This document shows positions 1-12,730 of a stretch of 64,000 nt of DNA, piece after piece. The stretch lies in assembly GCF_020497125.1 (NCBI RefSeq), contig NC_059075.1:67661321-67725320 (forward strand), in the 5' to 3' direction. The notes under the pieces were generated by a model, which saw only the letters and a program-made list of their open reading frames with translations, made no database searches and was not told the DNA's origin. Source of the DNA: Mauremys mutica. Taxonomy: Eukaryota > Chordata > Testudines > Geoemydidae. Made by a program: the position numbers and the translations under genes. Numbering within the stretch: the stretch's first letter is position 1; each line of letters begins with the position of its first letter.

Positions 1-2
1 AC

Positions 3-1766
<1,764 letters not shown>

Positions 1767-3789
1767 AAGGTCTTTTCTTTCTGTGGATAAGTGGGGGATA
1801 TATCATCTGGTGCCCATCAGAACACATTAGAAAGCTTTTTCATATTAGAAAATTTCAGTTTTTAACCCTGATTTATTATTTTCGAGGAGTAGGGTTCAGC
1901 ACAAACCCCATGGCAGCTATTTCACATACCTTTTAAAAAAAGCTTTTGTTTTGGGGGTTATTTTACGAGACTGACCTTTGTTATCCCTTCCAGAAGAGAA
2001 GTTACCCCATCTCCACTCTACACAAAGATATGTTCAAGGATTAAAGCAGAAGCACACAAATTTACTCAAGTGAGGGTTGCAAAGGCAACTTCCCAGAAAC
2101 CTGTGGGCCACCTCAAATTTGCCTAAAACGGAGCAAATTGCAGTCACCCTCATCTTTATTATGACAAGGGCAGACAGTAGAGAGTACATCTCTCAGCATG
2201 TAACACTTCATTTTGATTTGAGTGACTTTCAGCTTGGATCAAGAGGCTGGGAACTGTCTTCTCGTTGTGTCATGCTTCCATACTAAAGATGAGGATGTCC
2301 CCATTATAGAACTCCCTGGGATGCATTTGGCCCATGGTTTGCACTTTATTCACTACTGATGTAAAATGTGGAAAGAGAGATGCCTATCACAAGATTTTTT
2401 AACACCATGCAAGAAGATATCATAACCATAGCTGGGCAGATGCCACAAATCAACATTTACTCAAATAAACCCCCAGAGTTCCTTTTGATGATGGTATTCA
2501 CAACCTCTTTTATTCACTTTCTGCAGATGATCGCACAAAGGAATTTTTGTTTGCAAGAATGTTTGCAGAAAAGGAAATGATCACAAATACTACTGCAAAT
2601 ATGCATTCCTGGGGTATTTGCACCGGAAGTGATTGTGTGGCCTTCTTGAAAGCTCTGTATATGTGTTATGGAGTTATCCAATCAGGGAGCAGAAATAATA
2701 CCATGTGACTTAGGTGACCAATCACACAGCTTTAATTGCAAATTATGAATAATTACTACTTGACATGATAGTTATGGTGAAAGGTTCATAAGAAATCCAT
2801 AGGCTGAAATATGTTTGCACAAACTGTTCATTGAATAATGTCAGAAAGTGAACAAACTTCTGAAAACCTGCCTGTTTACAATCATTTGTGAAAAGGAAAG
2901 GGGATTAAATTTGTCAAGTACATTATTTGCAGTGAATAGTTCACCCAGCTCTAATCATGACTTACTAAATATTACAACATTTAGTTGTCCATTGGTACTA
3001 ATAATTATGTTCTGTTCTTTATGGCACGTAAAACAAAAAATGCACATTCTGGGACAAATTATATTTTGTTGTGGATTCACTCAGCAGAGGAATGTGGGAT
3101 TTTCACAACTCTAACTAGATATCACATACAGAGGAATGAGCCCTGCTGTTAAGGAACTGGGACTGTGAAAAGCCTGCTCACACCTCATGGAAAACATTCT
3201 ATATATAGAGATCATTCTGCTCAGGTTTTCTGCATTTATTTTCTCCTTAGTTATTGTTATGAAAACAGAGCTGCTTGAATACAGAAAGCTTTGCCATGTT
3301 TCTTACAAGATCGTGGTGCACCAGTAGCTTGTTCACAAGTGGGAGGTATACTCCACTGTCTGTGACATCATATCAGGCTGCTGTGGAAATGGTGATGATG
3401 TCACAAACAGAACATGATCACTTCAGATGGGAGAGAAGCAGCAGGAACGGCAAAGCTCCCGTGTTCATACAAATGACTCTAATAATATAAAATACAGGGG
3501 AACAGAAAGACAAAATATGTGTTACATTTCACAGATTAATTTCTAAGTAGAATGCTCTTCAAAGTTTTCCTTGAGATGGCAGCAGATCTTAAAAGATTTT
3601 AAAGAGGATGTTATGTTAATGGCAACGATAATGTTAGACCAATGTTACCAGGGTATAAACCATGAAAATAGTATAAAAACCAGTGTTGGAAGTGAAGAGG
3701 GTGGGTGGTTTGTACCGAGTCGTATGGTATTTGCTCCCTCTGGATCACTGGGAAGAAAGACAGTATTGTCTAGTATAAACAGAAGGGGA
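1767..3789. other. CCDC177 3' UTR and downstream AT-rich DNA
   Basis: No coding signal is seen. The proximal part should be the CCDC177 3' UTR. Candidate polyadenylation signals are ATTAAA at 2040-2045 and AATAAA at 2464-2469; which one is used cannot be read from sequence alone. The rest is AT-rich with short chance open frames only. Confidence 0.4.
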
Positions 3790-3864
3790 TTAGGATTCAG
3801 GAGACGTGGATTTTATTCCCAGCTCTGCCACTGACTTGCTGTGTAACACTGGGCAAGTTGCTTA

Positions 3865-4151
3865 TGGTACATCTACATTTCAGTAAAAACCCCGAGGCTG
3901 GCCTGGATCAGCTGAATTGGGCTTGCAGGGCTCGCGGTGCGGGGCTAAAAATACAAGTGTAGACATTCAGGTTTGCGCTGAAGCCCAGGGTCCAAGTCCC
4001 TCCCTCCCCCATTGGGTTTCAGAGCCCAAGCCCCAAGTCTACACTGCTATTTGTAGCCATTCAGTGTGACCACCAAGTCAGTTGTCCTGGGCTCTGAGAT
4101 TCACTGACGTGGGTTTTTTGGTGTTGTTTTTTTTGCTGCGTAGATGTATCC
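3865..4151. mobile_element. PIF/Harbinger-type MITE, TTA target duplication
   Basis: This is a 287 bp non-coding element. Its ends are inverted: TGGTACATCTAC at the left and GTAGATGTATCC at the right. It is flanked by TTA at 3862-3864 and again at 4152-4154, the 3 bp duplication expected of PIF/Harbinger elements. It is inserted in a MIR SINE. There is no open frame, so it must have been moved by a transposase supplied in trans. Confidence 0.75.
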
Positions 4152-4154
4152 TTA

Positions 4155-4218
4155 GAGCCTGATCCTGCTCCCATGGAAGTGATTGGCACTGATTTAAAAG
4201 GAAGCAGAATCAGGCTTG
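4155..4218. repeat. Short palindromic repeat (AGCCTGATCCTGCTCCC type)
   Basis: The left arm AGCCTGATCCTGCTCCC and the right arm AAGCAGAATCAGGCT are inverted relative to each other around a short spacer. It lies between the halves of the MIR. It resembles other old palindromic repeats at 4776, 5349 and 10882. Confidence 0.5.
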
Positions 4219-4775
4219 TAGCCTTGCTATACCTTAATTTACCTTTCTGTAAAATGGGGATAACACCAAACTTTGTAAATCACTTTGAGATGTTTAGATG
4301 AAAGGTGCTAAAGAAGTGCAAAGTATTACTAATGTTTATTTATAATTATATGTATTTATTTAATGTCTTTGTTTTAGTTAGTAAGTAAAGTAAAACATAC
4401 TTTCCAGGAATTACTTTTGCCTTTGGAAAACACCAGCTTATACCAAATGGCAAGAATATTAAAAAAACATAGGGAGGACACTGCTGGATTGCCATGCCTA
4501 GAAAGGATTCTCTCCCCTTCCCACCACTGCTTGGTACATTTGACAGTTTGAACATTAAAATAGGCCAAATTTCTCCTGTGCGAGAGTATAAAGCCAAGCA
4601 AGGCACCCTATTTTTTGTACTTAAGTTCACCACCAAAGCCCTAGTAGCTGCAAAGGTCTAAAGCAGGGTTTTCAAACATATGAGCCAGATGCAGCCCACT
4701 TGATGCGCTGATATGGACCTAGTGACATATACAAATTGGGCACAACCTAAGCGTTCATTACACAAAAGAGTCAAG

Positions 4776-4842
4776 GTGAAATCCTGGCCCCATTGAAGTC
4801 AATGACAAAATGCCCATTGATTTCAATGGGGCCAGGATGTCA
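4776..4842. repeat. Palindromic repeat (ATCCTGGCCCCATTG type)
   Basis: The arms TGAAATCCTGGCCCCATTGA and CAATGGGGCCAGGATGTCA pair almost completely around a loop of about 25 bases. It looks like an old foldback element; no target duplication was identified. Confidence 0.6.
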
Positions 4843-5090
4843 ACCTTGTTTCTAGTCCTTTTGGCTGAGGAGAAAGACTCGCATCACATTTGGAAGGTTA
4901 TCTAATGCAGTGTTTTGTTGGTTTTTTTTCCTGGGACTGCAGAAGGCCTGAAACAATGACAGAGAGGTAGGTGCCCCTATTCAGCTCACTGCAGGGTCAC
5001 TTTTAAAGTCTGTTGCTGATCATTTTAGCAGATATAATGGGGGAAGTAAGCAATGCTGAATGTGATAGTAAAATAAACAAATACATAATA

Positions 5091-5277
5091 CAAGACGCCC
5101 CTGGGTTATGCATACCCGACTTACGCAAATCTGCACTTACGGAAAAGGTTCCGTAAGCTAGAAATAGGAGGAGGGTTTTTTTGCATAATTGTTGGGTATA
5201 CGTTTCTGACTTACGCAGAATTCAAGTTACGCCAGGCGTTCTGGAACGGAACGCTTGCGTAAGTCGGGGCGCGTCTG
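5091..5277. mobile_element. TA-flanked MITE with inverted ends
   Basis: The element starts CAAGACGCCCCTGGGTTATG and ends in GTCGGGGCGCGTCTG. The two ends are imperfect inverted copies, each followed inward by CTTACGCA-type sequence. It is bounded by TA at 5089-5090 and 5278-5279, consistent with a Tc1/mariner-type insertion. There is no coding capacity. Confidence 0.6.
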
Positions 5278-5348
5278 TAGTAGCTGAAAGTATAATAGTC
5301 CATAAAGGTGTCATTCTGTTCTGCATGTATATACTTTCTAAATGTAGT

Positions 5349-5420
5349 GGCCCTGATCCAAAGCCCATTGGAGTCAGTGGGAGTCTTTCCATTGATTTCA
5401 ATGGGCTTTAATCAAGGCCC
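5349..5420. repeat. Palindromic repeat (GGCCCTGATCCAAAGCCC type)
   Basis: The left arm GGCCCTGATCCAAAGCCCAT is inverted against CAATGGGCTTTAATCAAGGCC. It is an old foldback repeat, degenerate relative to a perfect hairpin. Confidence 0.6.
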
Positions 5421-6229
5421 CAAATAGCTCAAATTCAGAAGTGCTCAAACTTGTGGCATCGAAGGGCATGTCAGCAAGCTGGGCAGAGGCCTGAGAGAGG
5501 CTCCTAGAGCCTGCTTCTGCTTTTTGTTGATTTCAGTGGGAGCAGAATTAGGTCTCCAAATACATGTAAAATTAAGCCAATTGTATCTTCAGTATTGAGA
5601 TGTTCAAAGTCAGAAATGGCCCTAGCCCTTCTGCCACCCATGGTGGAAAATGGTTTTGGTGCCCCTCATGGCCAAGCCAAAAAAAGGATGACCTCTGCTG
5701 GTCCTTCAGTAGGACTATAAAACACAACCATATCATGAGCTATTCTTTTTTAATAAGCCTAAGATTTTGCCATTAGAGTATGTTTTCTCGCATATTCTAA
5801 TGATCCCTGCACAATTTAAATATCTGAACTTAAAAAAAACAAAAAACAGTTACCATTGTCAGCGGGTCTCTGTGGCCAAAAATACTGGGTGGTTATCTTC
5901 CTTACAGATATGCCTGAACCAAATCTCACCTCTGAATTTCCAAACATTAGGAAAACTCAGATCCAGATCTGCATCTCAAGCCAGAGTCAAATTTCACAAC
6001 TGACCCCTATCTCTACTGTGTCAAACCAAAACCCAGATCCAAATACCCTTAGGTTCAAATCCAGAATCAAACTCTGAGACTTGGACCCCTCTCTAACGTC
6101 CAGTTGATGACCGCTGGACTGATTATTAGTGATCATTCTTGATCTGGCTAGAATTTGCAGACTGTGAATATACACAGTGTTCTGGACTTTAGATACAAAT
6201 GCTATCTGGAGAAACTCTCCCATTGACAT
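5421..6229. other. Intergenic DNA without recognised features
   Basis: No gene, RNA or clear repeat is recognised. The short open frames have no family resemblance and ordinary composition. Confidence 0.4.
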
Positions 6230-6437
6230 AAACTCAGGCGACAGCGGCAGTCATTGAGCTGCTCAATTGCCTGTCGCTGTTTTCCGCGGCACATCGGCAG
6301 AAAGTCCTTCTTCGGTGGCGCGACAGGAGCAGAATCGGAAGCTCCCGTGTGCCCCGTGGGGAGCGCACAAAATGCCGCCCCCCGAATCCTGATGCCCAAG
6401 GCAACCGCCTAGGGTCGCCTAATGGAAGCACTGGCTC
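6230..6437 (-). repeat. GC-rich interspersed repeat fragment
   Basis: A compact CpG-containing block sits in AT-rich DNA. Read on the minus strand it runs CAGTGCTTCCATTAGGCGAC and onward through GGTTGCCTTGGGC. The sharp composition change and CpG retention suggest the end of a relatively young non-autonomous transposon. I cannot name the family or locate a target duplication. Confidence 0.45.
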
Positions 6438-6811
6438 TGCATAAACTGGACTGTTGCCTGATTAAGACAACATGATCAAGCCAGTATTGCCGGAAGAAGA
6501 GAGACACCCACATCACTGTATACCTAACAACATGATAAAAAAAGACCTTTTAATAATAGGAAGGTTCTCATGCTTGTGTGGTTTTTTACTGCATGGATAT
6601 GAAAAAGATACATGATGGCCAGAATTCTCTTCTTGAATCTATGGTGTGGCTCTGTTGTCCACAATGCACATCTGCACTCATTACATGGTAAAATTCCTGT
6701 TGACCTACGTTGGACATTCCAGCCACACAATGAAGGCAGGCAGAATATGGTAGATCCAAGAAGAGAAATTTTCCCTTTATGTGCTTCAAGGCCTAGACTG
6801 GATTGGAAAAT

Positions 6812-7030
6812 TTAGGGGACATAGATTTGCTATCCTGGATCAGACCATTGGCCCATCAAGTTCAGTCTGCTGCCTCTGCTAGAGTCACTACTTACTGCTT
6901 AAGAGAAATAACATTTCTTCTCCTCCCAACCCTAGCTGATTGTGCAGTGCTGAACATAGGGAAAGACCATCCTCCCTGACCCCTGTCAGTGATTGCATCC
7001 TCAGCCGGGAGATTTGATTTTGGTAGTTTG
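6812..7030 (-). mobile_element. Degenerate CR1 LINE 3' fragment (probable)
   Basis: The text around 6829-6870 (TATCCTGGATCAGACCATTGG, then CCCATCAAGTTCAGTCTGC) is the reverse complement of a common amniote CR1 3' region. It is heavily mutated, so the boundaries are approximate. Confidence 0.5.
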
Positions 7031-7164
7031 CACTTGTCTGTGAATTTTCTTGCTTGTGGTGGTTGTCAGAAAGTAAGTGTTATAACATTATTTTGTGATG
7101 CTGTGTTTAATAGCCTTAAAAAAAGCAGGAGAGAAGGGGGAAACAATAAAGTAAAACAATAAAA

Positions 7165-7383
7165 TAGGGGTTCTCAAACGGGGTTGGGACCCCTCAGAGG
7201 GCCATGAGGTTATTACATGGGAGATCGCAAGCTGTCAGCCTCCAGCCCAAACCTCGCTTTGCCTCCAGCATTTATAATGGTGTTAAATAGATTAAAATGT
7301 GTTTTTAATTTATAAGGAGGGGGTCGCACTCAGAGGCTTGCTATATGAAATGGGTCATCAGTACAAAAGTTTGAGACCCACTG
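7165..7383. mobile_element. hAT-type MITE with perfect 8 bp target duplication
   Basis: This is a 219 bp element. The left end is TAGGGGTTCTCAAAC and the right end GTTTGAGACCCACTG, imperfect inverted repeats of the hAT/Charlie type. The duplication CAATAAAA is present at 7157-7164 and again at 7384-7391. It has no coding capacity. Confidence 0.85.
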
Positions 7384-7391
7384 CAATAAAA

Positions 7392-8464
7392 TATCCGTCT
7401 TTGCGGTGCGGAGAGCTGTAACTACCTGGGCGTGATGAGCTATAGAGCCAATAACCATGCCAGTTTATCATACAGAATACTGCTTTGTAGCCCTGTGGCT
7501 AGTTCTCTTCTCTCTAGTATGGCAGACTCTCCTGCACACCTTCAGTCACTGGCTTCGGGAGTTTGCGCAGGCTGGAAATGCTGTGGAGGCAGCAGGCAGT
7601 GCTCCCCTGGTGGGGCAGTAGCAGCATGTCACATGGCTGGCAGAGCTCCCCCACCTAGGAGACATATAGATGAGCTCTGAAGGGGACTGCAAACTGTTGC
7701 GAGCTTTGGCCCCAATGCAACAAAGTATGTAACTTTAAGCATATGTTTAAGTGACTTGCTGAATCAAGGCCTGTGGGAGCTAGCAGGAGTTTGGATTAAG
7801 GTTCAGGGCCAAATGGATACCGATGTCAAACTGATGTAAGTGGGCAGCGAATCAGGTCCAAAGGGGTTATGTGAGAGTGTGTGTGCATATGCAGTTCATA
7901 TTTTACCCAGACCAGTTCACCCAGCCCTATTTAAAATAGTGTCAAAATAGGCCTCAGCCAACACCCCAGATCCAAACACACCTAACCTAGGGGTGTGTTC
8001 AAAACACAAATCCAGATGTGAAATTCATAGTTAGCTTCTTTGGGCCAAGCCACTAAGATCTTGCTCCAGCAAAACTCCCATTGACATTAGTGGGATTTTT
8101 GCCTAGGTAAGGACTCTGCGTCTCAACATTTATAATAGGATAAACTAAAATGCCAAATTCCCCTAAACCTTGAAAGGTGTTAAAAAGCCAGGTCTGGATC
8201 TGAATTTTGCATCTGGAATCCATTCCCATGTACATTGTTATCCCTTTAGATGATAGCAGCTTTTCTGTGCAACATGACTGTGTTTGTGCCAGCTTCTGGC
8301 CCAAAAGAATCCATACCCAGTTGCCATGTAATTTTGCATACATCTCCTGTCTGCCACTGAACACAGATCTGGAAGGGAAATACCACTGAAGTATGATATA
8401 ATACCACTAATACCATGCATAGTATTCTTATAGCACTTTACAGACTGTCCTAGAACAAATCTCA
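7392..8464. other. Intergenic DNA without a supported gene
   Basis: Only short non-conserved open frames are seen. A small degenerate palindrome of the CCCATTGACATTAGTGGG type lies near 8080-8100. Nothing else is recognised. Confidence 0.35.
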
Positions 8465-8640
8465 TAACCCTCCTGTGAGGTAGATAAGTGTTATTGTCCC
8501 CATTTTACAGATGGGAAAACTGAAGCAGAGAGAGTTAAATTACTGCATTTGCCTAAAGCCATATTAGAAGTCAGTGGTACAGCTGGGATTATCACTCTGG
8601 AATTCCTGATCCCCTGACCAGTGCTCTATCTGATGCCTTT
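8465..8640 (-). repeat. MIR SINE, minus strand
   Basis: The plus strand reads CCCATTTTACAGATGGGAAA followed by CTGAAGCAGAGAGAGTTAAA and ACAGCTGGGATTATCACTC. This is the reverse-complement signature of a MIR core and its 3' part. Confidence 0.75.
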
Positions 8641-9806
8641 CCTAATTGTTAAGGGAGGCCTGGCTCCACATGATAGCAGCAGTTCTGAACCCTGCTTTAC
8701 AGGTGGCACGGTCTTAGAGAATCAAGGATTTAGAGTCACGCTCCCATCGTTCGCTCTTCTGCATTGTGCCAAAGTCCAGCAACACCTGTGGGGCATATAA
8801 GATTTCCCTAGTCTTATATGGAAGACCATAAGATGTAGTTGCATGGGCAAAGCCCTGTGGGGAGCCCTGGACTAGAAGAGCAGAGCCACTGCACATCAGG
8901 AGTGAGATGCATTAGCAGTGGGGTGGGGGCTTGGACTGAAATGGTGCAGCAAATCAGGACTGAGGTCCATTGGCAATGCTTGGCAGGAGAAGGGGAGGAC
9001 AATTGCACACCACCTGTCTGAGTCTGACTAGGCCACCACTTTCATGAACATAGACAGTAATACTCCTTGTGGGGTTTAAATTGTTAAATGTGCAGGACCC
9101 AATTCATCCCAGAAGTAACCACGCTGACAGCAGTGGAGTTCCACCACAGATGAATGTGACTCACGCAGGCTAACCTCTGACACGTTTGTGATTATTGCTG
9201 TGAATCATTGATTTAGTTCTCATCTGATAGAATTTCCAGGTGCCCCAGGGAGCATCATTCTCAAATCTCTGCACTGTATCCACGGAGTAGGATGGGAGGG
9301 TCACGTATCTGCCTTTTTATTTTTAGGCACAGTGGTGGGTTTGTCAATACTATGTGCTGCACGCTGCTTTCTGAGCTGTTTGTGGAAGGCAGACATTTCT
9401 GCCTGAACAGTTGCAGCACTGCTGAGCTGGGGAGGATGGACCAGTATACAGGTGCCTTATACAGCAGAGAGACAAACACTGGGGGATAGCAGATTAGACT
9501 CTGTCAGATGCTAGTAGAAATGGTGGGAATGTTCTGGGGTTTTGGAGGGGGAAGGATGGGGGATTTGTTTCTCCACATCCTTAATCAACATCAAGTCAAC
9601 CTCATATTTTTAAATTTTTATTGTATTATTTATTTCGGGGGGGGAGGCCAGGGGCTTGAATTTATGACACCTGGCTTTAGCCAGAAGACACTCTCCTCTT
9701 TCCCTTCAAAAGAAATCCCAACTGTGTTATTTTGAGTAGTGGGGGTTGGATAATTGCATTTTCCTACAAACTGAAAGATGGGCCCACTTAACTGAAAAAA
9801 AACTGT
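8641..9806. other. Intergenic DNA without recognised features
   Basis: No gene is supported. There is a G-rich run near 9634-9646 and short open frames without a recognisable family. Confidence 0.35.
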
Positions 9807-9989
9807 CATAGAATATCAGGGTCGGAAGGGACCTCAGGAGATCATCTAGTCCAACCCCCTGCTCAAAGCAGGACCAATCCCCAGGCAGATTTTTTTGTCC
9901 CATATCCCTAAATGGCCCCCTCAAGGATTGAACTCACAATGCTAGCTTTACAAGGCCAATGCTCAAACCACTGAGCTCTCCCTCCCCTC
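9807..9989 (-). mobile_element. tRNA-derived SINE with CR1-like tail, minus strand
   Basis: On the minus strand the element begins with a tRNA-like head containing an A box (GAGCTCAGTGGTTTGAGCA type) and a B box (GTGAGTTCAATCC). It runs through GGGGATTGGTCCTGCTTTGA to a CR1-like end, which on the plus strand reads CATAGAATATCAGGG. The same family occurs on the plus strand at 44474-44663. It matches the turtle pol III SINE type. Confidence 0.85.
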
Positions 9990-12169
9990 TTTTCTATGAT
10001 TTGCAAGTTTCCTGCTCAAAAATGCCCATTCTGAATGCAAGCAGTTGCAAAATGTGAATTCTCGCATGTTCACAATTCAAAAACCAGACATTCCTTTGCA
10101 GCTTGAGGCAAAAAGTGAACTGGATGAGGCACGAGCAAGATCTCCCAAAACAAAAAAAAAAGCAACAATTTTTGTGTGGAAAAAACAGAGTGGAAAAAAG
10201 TCCCTTAAAAACTTATTATTCCCAACCTGAGCCTGCCATTTGCCATGGCAGTGTGAAAGTCAATGGGAACTGATAGGCCAACAGACTGGCCTGTGCATCA
10301 GCCAATCAGGATTCTAGTCCCTTGCTTCAGGGTGAGGTTTGTATCTCCATCTTAGAACCGTGCACCATATAAACCACATCCTTTCTCCTATCCAGGTGCA
10401 CTGCCTAGGAGCTAAGGAGAGTCTCTCTGCTCCTTTATGTCTCCCTGCGCTCAGGCTGCTCTTTACGTCCTGCAGGCCTGCTTCTCAGTCACAAAATCCC
10501 ACCATATGGCCCCAGGAATTGGGGTCAAGCCCAGTCCCTGAGCCCCAACCAGCTCACCCTGTGACGGCCAGTTTGTCCTCATCTACCCCCTGCTCTTACA
10601 GTGCAGTCCTACTGGGAAAGATCTGGTGGGGATCTATGCTCAAGTCAGCACCTTCGTTAGAATTAGAGTAGAGTAGAAAAGCAATGCTGCCCTTTAGGTT
10701 TGCTTTTAACTAGTAGCAAGTTGTTAGTTTTATTACCCACATTAACTGAATTCCCAATGCACAATGAAGGTCTTCCACTCTATAGCACCAAAAGCTGCCC
10801 CTCAAGAATTCCAATACAAAGATTTGCCTTGTGGTGCTAAACAATATGAGCCCCACAATTTGGAACTTTTTACAAGACCTTGGCCCTGAGTAGAGAATTG
10901 ACAAGAGACCGTTGATGTCAATGGGAGCCTTTCCACTGACTTTAGTGGGCTGTGGATTAGGCCCTAGACACCAGAGGATGGGAGGTGAGCGTGCAAAAGG
11001 AGCTCCACTTACTGTGTGTCTGGCTAGGGGCCAGCCACAGTCGCAGTCTTTGTGCTCCCAGAGCACAAGAACTGGGGATCTAGCACAACCAATGGCACTA
11101 GACTTACCAGTAGTGTAGGGTGAGCATGGGGAAACAGCCTGTCTCCACAGCAACCAGCAGAATTGAGCCAGTTCACGGGGAGCTCATGCTCTGCCCCGTT
11201 AAAGTTCATTGTGCAGAACCTTCTCTGGCCTGCATTTAGGCCAAGATTTAATGTTGATGTAAGGCAGAATACAAAACACCATGTGAAACCCCAGGCCCCA
11301 CTGGAGCCAGGATTTCACCCAGGGTGTGTGTGGAGTGGGTCACAGGCACATGCTTAAGAGTGTGGTCCTGGTGCCTCCAGCACAGGAGAAATACACAAGT
11401 GCCCCTGCACAAATCCCTGGAGTGTGCAGCAGCTCTTATAAATTCAAGACAGTGAGTTTTGTTGGATGTAGATCAGACCTAGAACAGGAGGGTGTATCCA
11501 AAGAAGCACAGGTTCAAATACTGCTCACACCACTAGGCAAACTTGTACCCAAAATGTCACATGTGCCTCAAGAATGGGCTCCCAGAGCATGGTTTCTTCT
11601 GGTCTAGCCACAGAGAAGGACCTGGCCCTCTTCTCTGCAGCATAAGTGGTGTTCAGATCACAGTGCAGTTATGAAGACTGTGAAGTGAAAGTCTTCTGAT
11701 CATGAAGTCACACGATGTTTGAAGCCTCAGAGATCCAACTGTCTCCACACACACTTTCATATTTATAAAGAAAATGGTGTTTTTAGCAGTATGTAACGGC
11801 TGCCTCCTCTGGCATGGATGAGGGAGCTTCCTTGTTCCCTTTTTGTGGCTGTCATGCCTTGGGGGTGGGGAGGCCTGTCTAAGAGCTCCAGTTCGGGGAC
11901 AGGATTCCTGATTGTGTGCTGACCCAATGGAACAAGGTCAGAATGCTTCATTAGGGAAAGGATCTTTTTTCTATGAGACATGAGCATCTGGGATTCAGGC
12001 CAGAGAAGATTCTTACATGGAAGTGAGATAGAGATGGCCTTTCCACCCATAAAGAGACTGGGCACATGAAGTTCTGAAATTAATTCAGAATTTTATGCAA
12101 TACTAATGGGAGCTGCTGGTATTTACTTGCCTTTGTGTTAAATAAAAGGATGCATTCAAACATGAGAAT
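9990..12169. other. Intergenic DNA; one old palindrome at 10882-10965
   Basis: A degenerate foldback repeat with GGCCCTGAG and GGATTAGGCCC ends lies at 10882-10965. The longest open frames (for example minus-strand 10710-11153) show no domain or codon signal I trust, and one runs through this palindrome. No gene is supported. Confidence 0.35.
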
Positions 12170-12730
12170 GCACAGTGGCTGACACTCTGTGATTCACAGC
12201 ATCTGCTAGATGCTGCAAGGTATGGGACACTTTCTGTGCAGGAGACATACCGTCTTGTAATAGAGACTCTCTGTGACCCCTGCAGAAGCTCCCAGAATCT
12301 GTGCATTCCTCTTTGCTCAGTACAGCATTGTAACACTGATTTGCTCTGATTCCACTAGAATCTCCTAGAATCTGCAGCTGTCTGTGTGCGGGGACATTGC
12401 GCTGTAAAGCAGACACCTTCCTACAGATATGATGGAATTTGCAAGCTCCTCTCTTTAAGGGACAATGTACTGTACCACAGATTTCTTGTGGTGCCCACAG
12501 TCTCATGATATTAAAAAACTCTTCCTGCTGGAGACACTCCACTTGTAATGCAGATAGTTCCTGAAGGATCTCATCAAATCTGTAAGCCGCTCTCTGTATG
12601 GACATTGCATTGCAATGCAGATTCTGTCAGATCCCGCAGGAATCACAAATCCACATCTGCAAGGACATTCACCTGTAATACAGCTACCAAGGGATTCCTG
12701 CAGTGTCTCATGCAAACCCCTCTGCTTCTT
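12170..12730. repeat. Degenerate tandem repeat, unit about 70 bp
   Basis: Diverged units start near 12241, 12318, 12391, 12459, 12530, 12600 and 12663. Each opens with a GGACATTGC-like motif followed by CTGTAATGCAG-like and AATCTG...CAAGCTCCTCTCTG-like segments. The spacing is 63-77 bases. It is an old minisatellite-like array; the 149-codon minus-strand frame across it is a by-product of the repeat. Confidence 0.6.

Larger units (their letters stand above)
3790..4345 (+). repeat. MIR SINE split by later insertions
   Basis: The MIR-like core (CTGACTTGCTGTGTAACACTGGGCAAG) is visible at about 3829-3860. Its continuation (TTTCTGTAAAATGGGGATAA) lies at about 4244-4264. Between them sit a Harbinger-type MITE and a short palindromic repeat, so this is an ancient SINE broken by at least two later insertions. 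Confidence 0.75.

Noticed and set aside
10710..11153. 147-codon minus-strand frame
   Set aside because: It runs through an old palindromic repeat and has no domain resemblance.
12156..12605. 149-codon minus-strand frame
   Set aside because: It is a by-product of the tandem array whose unit length and divergence explain the open frame.
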